The translations under genes were made by a program, and so were the position numbers. Under the pieces are notes generated by a model. It was not told the origin of the DNA, made no database searches, and saw nothing but the letters and a program-made list of their open reading frames with translations. From Telopea speciosissima (taxonomy: Eukaryota > Streptophyta > Magnoliopsida > Proteales > Proteaceae): a stretch of 64,000 bases of DNA. The stretch is taken from contig NC_057916.1 in the NCBI RefSeq assembly GCF_018873765.1, forward strand, positions 12,188,501 to 12,252,500, given 5' to 3'. Shown in pieces: positions 30,401 through 37,700 of the stretch (position 1 is the stretch's first letter; each line of letters begins with the position of its first letter).

Positions 30401-31853
30401 ATGCCGAGAAGTGTCTGATAAGAAGAATCATGGGTGGTGGAAGTAGAACCCAAGGGGGCCGTAGAAGAAGAGCTGACTGGAGAAGAAGCAAGGAAAGAGG
30501 CGACTCCCCATAATTGCCGACCAAGGGTTTTCCCCTGCTCTGATAGGTCCTCTTTCACTCTGCCGACATGAGAAGAGGAGCTCTCTTCTTCTCCTTGTCG
30601 TATCTCCTCTCTCTGACAAAACCCTAGAAAACGCAGATTTTTTTCCCGACATTGCCGTCAAGGATTTGGTTATTTTTGTTGACACTGGACAAGTTCTTCC
30701 GACTGTTTAGAGAAGGGAGGGGGGGGGGAGAGGAGGTTGTATAAAGTTTGGGGTGGGTTTGCAGGGAGCAGATGAGAGAGAGGTTTCAGCTTTAGTTACT
30801 TTCTATTTCCAATAAACAGGGTGTAAAAATCATACCAAAATACCCTAAAAATTTTGAAAACACCCCCTGAATGTGAAATCAAACCAAAGAGAGCTTTAGT
30901 CGCTTTCATTTTACATGTACCCTTAATTACTTTCTTCCAGATAAGTGAACAATGAAATTATTGTCTTTGTATGCAGCCTCTGACAGAGCTTCCTGATAAG
31001 AAATGCAAACGATGTGGGTTGTATGAGCTGGACATCCTGAAACCAGCTGACGTATTTGATGAGTGGGAGTTTTGTTCTTCTGATTTTCTAGATTCTGATG
31101 GGACCTATGTGCATTCCAAGGACAAGGAATTCGATGCTACATTTTTGTGCCCTCAGTGTGTTCATCTTGAAAACAGTAAGTGGTTCTACATTTCAGTTTA
31201 TTGTTAGATTTTTACAACTCGCCATTCTTCAAGCTGGCAATTTGGACCATTAAGTCAGTGGATCACATCTATTGATAGCACAGGGCCTGAAACCCTTGTT
31301 GATCAGTTTCACTTAGTCGTTTATTACAAAGACAACATTCAGAACTGTGAACATCTAAATAATATTATTAGTGGTGAGAAGATAATTAATGGCAAAGAAT
31401 CTTAGGATATCATGATTGAGGATGGACCTCGGTGCAACGGTAAGGTTGCTCCATTGCGACCTAGTGGTCGTGGGTTCGAGTTAGGAAACAGCCTCTCCAC
31501 AAAGCCAGAGGTAAGGCTGCATATATTATGACCCTCCCCAGACCCTGCAGTGGCGGGAGCCTCATGCGCTGGATATGCCCTTTAATCTTTGGATATCATG
31601 ATTCCTTTTAACCGTGGCAGGTTCTGATCATGCATCTGGCTCACATCATGGAGCAGATACAGGAAAGAGAATGCACGTGCTTTTGGTAATTTTAATCAGT
31701 GCAATAGTTTCAACTGTATCAATTCTTGGAGTGGTTGCTGCATATAGATATTGGCAGCGGAGGAAGAGGGAGCAGGATCAGGCACGGTTCCTAAAGCTAT
31801 TTGAAGATGGTGATGACAGTGAAGATGAATTGGGTCTCGGACAAGTGTTATGA
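13100..31853 (+). CDS. Type I membrane protein of unknown function, split by very large introns
   Basis: Four exons, 13100-13178, 22102-22277, 30977-31175 and 31621-31853, join in frame through GT-AG introns (split codons GGA and AGT) to give 228 residues. Exon 1 encodes a signal peptide (hydrophobic [14 protein letters not shown]). Exon 2 continues [19 protein letters not shown] and holds an N-R-T glycosylation site. Exon 3 has paired cysteines ([20 protein letters not shown]) typical of a disulfide-linked lumenal or extracellular domain. Exon 4 gives one membrane span at about residues 170-192, a basic WQRRKR stop-transfer stretch and an acidic tail ([17 protein letters not shown]). I remember conserved plant relatives with no assigned function; I cannot name the domain with certainty. 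Introns 1 and 2 are about 8.9 and 8.7 kb because Copia, hAT and other insertions lie in them; intron 3 holds an Au SINE. No exon is interrupted, so the gene is probably functional. Confidence 0.85.
13955..14390. repeat. Imperfect tandem duplication, unit about 215 bp, in intron 1
   Basis: Segments from about 13955 and 14172 share in order GAGAGTATC(C/T)TGGCTTTT, TAGTTTGACA, CTTGAGCTGCTTACCATTTA with TTGGAGCTGAATT, and AAGCAGAAAGAGGC. The offset is roughly 215-218 bp. The copies have clearly diverged, so this is older than the ALS3 duplication. There is no coding content. Confidence 0.75.
15017..15625. repeat. Minisatellite (about 81-bp unit) invaded by a poly-C/poly-A block
   Basis: GTGTGAAGTATGCAGATTGG followed by TTTTCA(A/C)AATTG-like sequence occurs at 15026 and again at 15551. 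TTTGTTTTGTAAAT(G/T)GAC followed by ATAGTTCC occurs near 15515 and 15596. This fits partial tandem copies of an 81-bp unit. Between the copies, 15070-15504 is almost pure C with A-rich interruptions. The long Pro, Gly or Lys open frames across it are meaningless. Confidence 0.75.
15671..15873 (+). repeat. 5' LTR of Copia element 1
   Basis: Starts TG and ends CA. The AT-rich TATAAATATATGG at about 15805 may be the promoter TATA region. The 3' LTR (21018-21216) aligns along its full length. Confidence 0.93.
15874..15886 (+). other. Primer binding site of Copia element 1
   Basis: TGGCATCAGAGCC follows the 5' LTR directly. Plant Copia elements typically have TGGTATCAGAGC here, complementary to the 3' end of initiator-Met tRNA; this copy differs by one base (C for T). 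Confidence 0.85.
16594..17534 (+). pseudogene. gag remnant of Copia element 1
   Basis: The region opens [15 protein letters not shown] and contains the Copia gag pattern [16 protein letters not shown] at 16808-16810 stops this frame, at least one frame change follows before 17170, and the last part (17175-17534) carries one CCHC zinc knuckle at 17385-17426 (C-X2-C-X4-H-X4-C). It ends at a TGA at 17532-17534. The upstream open stretch from 16339 belongs to the leader and holds a short internal repeat; I did not use it as the start. Confidence 0.8.
17575..18945 (+). pseudogene. Protease-integrase region of Copia element 1
   Basis: This is the longest intact frame of the element. The protease active site, normally D-S/T-G-A, reads DFGA in [13 protein letters not shown], so the protease would be inactive. 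A GAG-pre-integrase motif ([11 protein letters not shown]), the zinc-binding CEPCVLAKL segment and the integrase core follow, with catalytic Asp in LDHTDVWGP, Asp in LRSDNGAKY and Glu in [10 protein letters not shown]. The frame then shifts near 18870 and continues in 18917-19717 with the linker and the start of reverse transcriptase. Confidence 0.85.
18917..21009 (+). pseudogene. Reverse transcriptase-RNase H region of Copia element 1
   Basis: Recognisable motifs in order are [15 protein letters not shown], the RT start [40 protein letters not shown], the catalytic YVDD in [29 protein letters not shown] of RNase H and [11 protein letters not shown]. In-frame stops occur at about 19715, 20129, 20531 and 20939, so no full-length enzyme can be made. 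Confidence 0.88.
21007..21017 (+). other. Polypurine tract of Copia element 1
   Basis: TTGAGGGGGAG lies directly before the 3' LTR, the normal place for the plus-strand primer of a plant Copia element. Confidence 0.8.
21018..21216 (+). repeat. 3' LTR of Copia element 1
   Basis: Matches 15671-15873 except for about eight substitutions and a 4-bp deletion after ACACC. It is followed by the target duplication ACTTC. Confidence 0.93.
21222..22101 (+). other. Remaining 3' part of intron 1
   Basis: No element was recognised. A G-rich stretch at 21580-21665 (CCCCGGAGGGGTGAGGGGG, a GA run, then GGCGGTGGGGAGAGG) is unusual in base content. The intron ends with a strong acceptor TTCTGTCTTTTGCAG at 22087-22101. 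Confidence 0.5.
23141..23436 (+). repeat. 5' LTR of Copia element 2
   Basis: 296 bp. Includes ATTTAAATATCTCCC, followed by CAGCCCACGGTTTGGGCAGA and a TTCTTCTTCTTCCTCC tract, all repeated in the 3' LTR. Confidence 0.9.
23437..23448 (+). other. Primer binding site of Copia element 2
   Basis: TGGTATCAGAGC, the standard initiator-Met tRNA complement, begins at the first base after the LTR. Confidence 0.88.
23722..23976 (+). pseudogene. gag C-terminal remnant of Copia element 2
   Basis: A Gly/His/Arg-rich stretch ([18 protein letters not shown]) precedes a damaged zinc knuckle, [15 protein letters not shown]. The first and last metal-binding cysteines of the CCHC pattern are replaced by Phe and Tyr. 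A TAG follows GKPQ. Confidence 0.75.
24560..25320 (+). pseudogene. Integrase remnant of Copia element 2
   Basis: Fragments in changing frames match the Copia integrase region: [27 protein letters not shown] and [13 protein letters not shown] in the zinc-binding and first catalytic part, then segments near 24960-25080 that recall the SDN and ERKNR motifs, and [20 protein letters not shown] at 25290 from the post-core region. Stops and frame changes are frequent. Confidence 0.7.
25790..27285 (+). pseudogene. Reverse transcriptase-RNase H remnant of Copia element 2
   Basis: Segment 25814-26317 carries [39 protein letters not shown] and [15 protein letters not shown]. The catalytic YVDD follows after a TAG ([12 protein letters not shown] at about 26344). 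RNase H motifs [11 protein letters not shown] and [12 protein letters not shown] lie in 26941-27285. Several in-frame stops and frame changes break it. Confidence 0.82.
27293..27591 (+). repeat. 3' LTR of Copia element 2
   Basis: 299 bp; aligns to 23141-23436 along its full length with substitutions and a short indel in the TTC run. Confidence 0.9.
28285..28520. repeat. Imperfect direct repeat inside the hAT element
   Basis: TTAATATATGTTAGACACCG and the following GGCC(A/G)ATCTAC(A/G)GC(C/T)TCAC(G/A)GT(G/A)TCG occur at about 28298-28350 and 28458-28507. The ORF-free spacing suggests an old local duplication. Confidence 0.7.
28900..29393 (+). pseudogene. hAT transposase remnant: BED zinc finger joined to the C-terminal tail
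   Basis: The ATG at 28900 opens a charged N-terminus and a BED-type zinc finger ([20 protein letters not shown], Cys-X2-Cys then His, with a later Cys and His). After about 29180 the reading jumps to a Ser-rich segment and the tail [20 protein letters not shown] then [12 protein letters not shown], ending at a TGA at 29391-29393. This order matches the two ends of a plant hAT transposase with the dimerisation and catalytic parts deleted. Confidence 0.8.
30120..30575 (-). pseudogene. BSD-domain protein gene fragment, antisense in intron 2
   Basis: On the minus strand a 128-codon open frame starts after AGAGTGAAAGAGG at about 30565. It reads [20 protein letters not shown], then [20 protein letters not shown] and [12 protein letters not shown] before a TAA. 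This matches the N-terminal part of plant BSD-domain proteins of unknown function. After the stop the in-frame PECW, which in that family starts the next block, is still visible, then similarity is lost. The piece lacks the BSD domain proper. I read it as a host-gene fragment carried into the intron by duplication or by an element. Confidence 0.65.
31405..31417. repeat. Target-site duplication of Au SINE 1 (left)
   Basis: GGATATCATGATT is repeated exactly at 31591-31603. Confidence 0.88.
31418..31590 (+). mobile_element. Au SINE 1, in intron 3 of the type I membrane protein gene
   Basis: The sequence follows the angiosperm Au SINE consensus: CCTCGGTGCAACGGTAAGG, then GTCGTGGGTTCGAG (tRNA-like B box), GGAAACAGCCTCTCC, GGTAAGGCTGCATA, TATGACCCTCCCCAGACCC and GGCGGGAGCCTCATGCGCTG. 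A 13-bp exact duplication flanks it. It lies about 30 bp upstream of the exon 4 acceptor. Confidence 0.93.
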
Positions 31854-32855
31854 AGATATCTTGTGTCCGATTACATATACACACGGTGAAGATGTGTTTT
31901 GAGAAGAAAGTTGTTTTTATGTTGTAAGCAGTGAATGCCTTAGGTTGTAACTCTTAGTTGATTAGAATTTTCATGAATAACATGAAAAGTAACCAAGCAA
32001 GAGACAGGCAATCCTAAGCATTTCCTTGCAAATTTTTGTAGGTTGCTGTGTAAAATGAATTAGCAAGTGCTGCTTGTATACACATTTTGAGACAAAACAA
32101 TCAAGAAAAGATGTATTTCGAGAAGATTGAGCAAGTGATGTCTTACATTGCAGTCTGTGAGTAGTGCATGTCTTTGTTGTACAGTCGTAACTGAGTTTCA
32201 GTTGAATTTTGTGAATGAGTCCACATGCTTGGATGGTGGGTTTTAAAACTCCAGTCAGTTTAGCTTTACAATTAATGATTTAAGATGGTGATTTACTTGA
32301 GCTTCAGATTGAACACTATTTACCTGAGAGAATTCACATGCTTCATTAGAATTCAGACTCCGCAATTCTATCAAGAATGCTAGCAAATGGTCTATTAAGG
32401 AGAACCCGAGATGCACAGTCAGGATCAAACTGTTAGTGGGGGGTCCCCATATACAGATATGAGACCCACAATACAGGCAGGATCCTGATCATGCATAAGG
32501 AATGTAGTGTGCACTGCTCTAAATCAGTTATGCTAACATCACACAAATGATTTTTTAAGTTGCAATCTACCTGCATAAGAAAGACTCCTACTCATGCCTT
32601 AGCCAGGTGCATTAAGCAATGCTTGATCAGTAATGCAGAAAAAAGGGGTCTATGGGGTCTATAAGGCAAGTCCCACTAAAGTTTGGTTCCCCAAAAATGG
32701 AGGGTTAATGTCTGGAACAAAGCTGGCCTACTCCATTATGTGCATCTAGCAATTGCTATGCATTTATCTTTCCTTTCTCTTTTATCATGTTTGCATGTAT
32801 ATATCCATATTTCAAAATTGTCTGGGTAAGGCCTGTAAGGATTCCTTGGTTGGAA
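31854..32855. other. 3' flank of the membrane protein gene and intergenic DNA
   Basis: The first part should be 3' UTR (the word TGAATAACATGAAAAG at about 31973 could be near a poly(A) site). The segments ending TTGAGCAAGTGATG and AGCAGTGAATGCC show weak internal repetition around 31895-32170 (GAAGATGTGTTTTGAGAAGA and AAAGATGTATTTCGAGAAGA). No gene was seen. Confidence 0.45.
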
Positions 32856-33322
32856 TGCAACTTTAGCTGAGGAATTGACGAGGTCTGATCAGCAAGCTTC
32901 AGGTGGTGACCAGGAAAGGGTCCAGACTGTAACCCTCTGCAGAGATCTTCAAGAAGCAATGCAACGGGTTGAGATGCTCAAATTAGAAAGAAGATGATGC
33001 ATCTACATGTCACTACCTTGCTAGTAAGCTGGAATCTGATCTGAAGAGCCTCTTTGATGCATACAACAGTCTTGAACAGGTCAACTTCTAGTTGGAATCA
33101 GAAATAAGTACATTGAGGAAAGGAGAACCATACCACGATACCGTGGCTATGAAGGCTGAGGCAAGGTAAGAATCTCTGCTATTTTGCCTTGGAAAAGAGC
33201 AGAGCAAAGTGGAGATGCTGACAATAAGGTTGAAGGAGTTGGGGGAAGATGTTGACTCATTCCTGGAGGTGATTGCAGATGATGCTGGGAGACCAGAAGA
33301 CGAAGAAGAGTTGGAAGACTGA
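32856..33322 (+). pseudogene. Golgin candidate 6 (p115-like) C-terminal pseudogene
   Basis: Frames broken by stops read SKLESDLKSLFDAYNSLEQV, then SEISTLRKGEPYHD, then FCLGKEQSKVEMLTIRLKEL followed by GEDVDSFLEVIADDAGRPED and an acidic end EEELED stop at 33320-33322. This is the coiled-coil and acidic C-terminus of the plant p115/Uso1-like tether known as golgin candidate 6. The 5' part of that gene is absent, there are stops at several places and a part between the two blocks is missing, so this is a truncated duplicate with no coding ability. Confidence 0.65.
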
Positions 33323-34741
33323 TCACACCATAAATTACTTACTGGGCTTAAGCGTATTGATTCAAACTTTGTGCACTGTAGACTTAACTGTCAACAATGT
33401 ACCTTTATTTATTGTGATTTATACTTATTATTTTAGGGTGGGGGGGGGGGGAATAAGCTATCACAAGGCATAAGGGTCACTCTCCCAAAATATAATTATC
33501 AGAATCGTTAAGGAAGAAACAATCACCTGGACCTTCTTAGATGGTTCTCTGAGCAAGCAGCATAGAGGAGCACACCAATAAGGTGCTACGGAATGGTTTT
33601 GTATCATGTGAGAAAGAGAGAGAAGGTGCTAGTGTACTCTCCTTTGGCAACTCAGCCAACATTTTCCCACAATAATTTTAAGGGAGGGGATGCTAGTGTA
33701 TCCTTTGTGGGTCGGCTCAAAGAACATTTTCCTTAATATTAAACATGAGCATTAGTCTTTCACCTTTACCCTCACCAAGGGAAGTATCATCATCTATTGT
33801 TTTATCTTTGTACATGACCCACCTCCTTTCCTCCCTTAGTCATGTATTAGTGAGAGACACCACCCTTAATATGTAAAATCAATTTAGAATAATCAAACGC
33901 AATTTCATTTTGCAATTCTTCTTACATAACACAACCCGTCAAAATCACTCCCATGAAATACACCAAACAGAGCCTTACTCCAACACTTTCTTCTAAGGTC
34001 TCCGTTTCTAGACACAAAAGAGCATGAAATGATTGTCTCATACCTTATAAAAGATGAAAGGGTTGATGTTTTTTGAGCTGCATCCAGAGACACATGGGCC
34101 TATCATTCAGGGGAGCAGGGTGATCATTTTCCTCACCCCCATATGTGTGGGCGCAGCCTATGACCCCGGCACAGAAAACATTTGGTCAAGATGAAAATCT
34201 CTCCTTTGTTGATGTTTTTGTGTATTATCCATTTCTCCCGTTGTCCCATGCTGATGCAGGGGTCACGCTGCTTTTTAGAGAGCGTTTTTTTTCATTCTTT
34301 CTTTCTTTTCTTTTTGCCCTTTTGTTTGATGCCTTCTTCTCACCAAATTTTCTGAAAAATTCGTTTATACTAATATCAAACAGTTAACAGTACGAGTGGC
34401 AGAAGGAGATAGAGATGATGAATTTCGTTACTTGAAATCAGGAAGAACAGAGTAGGAAGAGAGAGAGACGGGAAGATTGAAACCTTGAAAGCCAAGCAAA
34501 GCAAGCAAGCTACGTTCTGGTACGATTCCCAGTTGACAAGCACAGCCCAAGTGTCCCCTTCATATTAACTACACCTCAGGCGCGCACACAATCATAGAAT
34601 ACGATTTTTAATGCGGCACTTGGGTCTTCCTTTCCTCTTTAATGATAGTTTGATGTGAACCTACTCTGACCCGGATTCTGATGTCTTATTCTGATCTGGG
34701 ACTTGCTTTCGAGGTTTTCCTTCTCCTTCGATACTGAGTAA
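33323..34741. other. Intergenic DNA upstream of MAEA
   Basis: Contains a 12-G run at about 33438-33449 and a member of a dispersed repeat (33545-33690, related to 49595-49745). The MAEA promoter and 5' UTR should lie in the last few hundred bases; I see no clear TATA box. The GA-rich block GAGAGAGAGACGGG lies at about 34460. Confidence 0.45.
33545..33690. repeat. Dispersed repeat, copy A
   Basis: GCATAGAGGAGCACACCAAT then ACGGAATGGTTTTGTA, GAGAAAGAGAGAGAAGGTGC and TAGTGTACTCTCCTTTGGC match in order the segment 49595-49745 (GCATAGAGGAGAGCACCAAT, ACAGAATGGTATTGTA, AAAGAGAGAGACGCAAAGGT, GCTAGCTCACTTTGCC). The class is unknown. Confidence 0.6.
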
Positions 34742-37700
34742 ATGGATTCTCTGTCCAACGGTGATTCAGCCGCTACAGCAGCGGCAACTGCCACTTCGAT
34801 TCCTCAGCAATCGAAGCTAACCCATCTAGTGGAGTCGCTGAAGTTGGAGCATCAATTGTTGAGGGTGCCCTTTGAGCATTTCAAGAAATCCATGAGGTTT
34901 AACCACCGGATCCTCGAGAAGGAGATGTCTGCCGTTATCTCCAGCGTCACCGAAGCCGCCGATCGTGACATGTCCAAAGAAGAAGCCGTTGACCATCTCA
35001 CCTCTCTTGTTTCTAGATTACAAGGCCTCAAAAGGAAGGTTACATAAAAAAAAGGCATCTTTCTAATTTCTGATTGAGCAGGGATTAAGTAAAAGCTCTG
35101 ATAAAATCATTATTTTTGGGTATTCTTGTGATCTCGTTTGTTAATTTGTTCGTTTTGGTAAATTAGTTGGAAGAGGGTAGTCGAACTGAGAATTTGCAAG
35201 CGCAGAGGTGTCGGGCTCGGTTAGATCACTTAGGGCCAGCACAGACGGAGAACGTTTCTGAGTGGAACAACACACGCGTAAAGCGGATTCTCGTGGACTA
35301 TATGTTGCGTATGTCTTACTACGACACAGCGGTGAAGCTCGCAGAAAGCAATAACATACAGGTAATCTTTCTTGCCATTCTTATGGTTACTTAATACTTT
35401 ACTGGATTCCTGTTACATTTATTACATTGCAGCGCGGATGTCTTTCTTAGCATAGCAAGAATAGCTCAGCCAGTTTCTTATAAAACTGTTACCTGTTGGC
35501 GAATGTAATATATATGTGCTTCTAGAGTGTTTTGCACTAAAAGTATCCATACAACTGTAGGCAAAGAAGAAAAAAATTTGAGGTGGCTAGAAGAGCAACC
35601 TTCGTCAACTGAGAAATGAAACTTCCTTGTAATGAGTGCATCTGGGATGAGGATATTTAGATGAATGAATAGCAAGATTAAGAAAGATATAATTAGTGAT
35701 CATGCATTTGAGGAACATAGAAAGATAAAGAACAACAGTTGCATTAGTGTGATTTTGTGTCAGCTGAGGACTGTCGAAGGACAGAGGTAAGAACCCAAAA
35801 GATGTAATGAGTTCAGTTGAGGTCCTCGAGATAGAAATAATTTTACATTTTATGCTTTTAGACAAGACAAAGAGAAAAATAGAGAGGAATGGCAGAATAG
35901 GATTCGTGCTGCTAACCTGCTATTATTGAGATAATGCTGTCAATTCATCTTGGATATCACTTAGAATTTGGATTTTTCCTTAGATCTCTGTACACACGGA
36001 GTTTTGACAGGATTATCATCTTTTTTTTCTGCAAATGTTTGTCCAGATATTCACTTTTTGATATTAACAATAAGAACGTTTTAGTTGTGCACCTCTCATT
36101 GGCATGTTTACCAAATAAATTCTTTTTGTTACAGGATCTTGTTGACATTGATGTCTTTCAAGAAGCCAAAAAAGTTATTGACGCTCTTCAGAATAAGGAG
36201 GTAGCTCCTGCTCTAGCTTGGTGTGCAGAGAACAGGTCCAGGTTGAAGAAGTCCAAGGTATATAGAGTTATTTCCTTACCCCCTGACCTCTGCCTTGTAT
36301 TTCTACTGAATCTGAAGGTCCAGGATATATACGGTTATTTCCTTGTTGTCTGGTTCCTTTTAGATTCGATTAGTTACAATAACAATGTTTCTGAAATCAG
36401 ACTGTACAATTATTTTGCTTTTATTCCTTGGCAGATGGATGAGCCTACATTCCAAAACAAGCTTAGCTACACTGCAATCCAGGCTGGGTTGAGGGGGTTG
36501 CTGTGTTTGTTGTTTTACTACAGCTGTTGTTCAACAAATAATAGGATTGTATACAGTTAAAAAAGTTCAAGTGACATCTCATAGTGCAATTTTAAATTCT
36601 TTCAATTTTTTAGATGTGGATAATCAATTTATAATAATTTACATTTCCAAGTTGAGTTTTCGGCAATCTTTCAAAGTTTATTTATCAGACAGCAATAAAT
36701 CCTTCTAAACTTAACACTGCAACAAGGCAAAATTCCTTTGGGCTGGAATTTATCAGATGATCTGAACACCTGTCCATAAAATTTGAGTGGAAACTAATCT
36801 CCCACTGGGCATATATTTAGAGCACTGTAGAAGCCTTGCCTTTCTTCCTTTGAAGGATAGATCTCTCATACCACTTGTTTGTTGACAGATATCTCCGCAA
36901 ATTTTATTAAAACTGGAGTTTAGATAATTTAACTGTGTACTGACTGAAACATGTTTAGAAACTTTTCACTTCAAATACCTTTTTTAATTGTGGACACTCT
37001 TGTGGTGATAGAGCAAGTTCGAATTTCAATTGAGACTGCAAGAGTTCATAGAGCTGGTACGAGCTGATAACAACTTGCAAGCCATTACATATACTCGAAA
37101 GTACCTTGCACCATGGGGAGCCACCCATATGAAAGAACTACAGCGTGTAATGGCAACTTTGGCATTTAAAAGTAATACTGAATGTGCAACATACAAGGTA
37201 AACTTTATTATCTGATTTTTATAACTTGTGTGTGTGTGTGTTAAATAACGCATTGCTGTGTATGTAGTTGGCTTTAATTGGTCCTGTATTTCCCTTATGC
37301 TTTGGGGATTAGCAATATGCCAGACAGAACAAAAGCAAAAGAAGTGGATGGCACCATTGATATGGGACTGACTCTGTGTGTGTGTGTGTGTTTGGAGATC
37401 ATTGTTGATGTATACGTGTATCTTGAGGAGCCTTGTGGGCCTGTGGCAAAGGGACAGATGGCTACTATGGTGGTAGCCCAAAAATTCTCCATCTATTCAC
37501 CATGTTGCCCTCTATTCATGTGGTATAGCTTGAGCCCACTAGCTATAACCCCACATTACAGAAGATATCCACCTTTTTGGGCATTATTTTAACTTTAAAA
37601 TTTGAACTTCAAGGTGTGTAGCTGATGTGGTTCTCCTTTGGCTAGAGGGGTTATATCTACCAAGCTGCATCTTGGAGCGATCCCTTATAGCATGTGAGAC

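Noticed and set aside
30971-31207. 78-codon stand-alone gene starting at ATG 30971
   Set aside because: The ATG is part of the intron acceptor TATGCAG; the sequence is exon 3 of the type I membrane protein gene.
37278-37592. 104-codon frame in MAEA intron 4
   Set aside because: Contains a GT-microsatellite (LCVCVCL) and no homologous feature; intronic.
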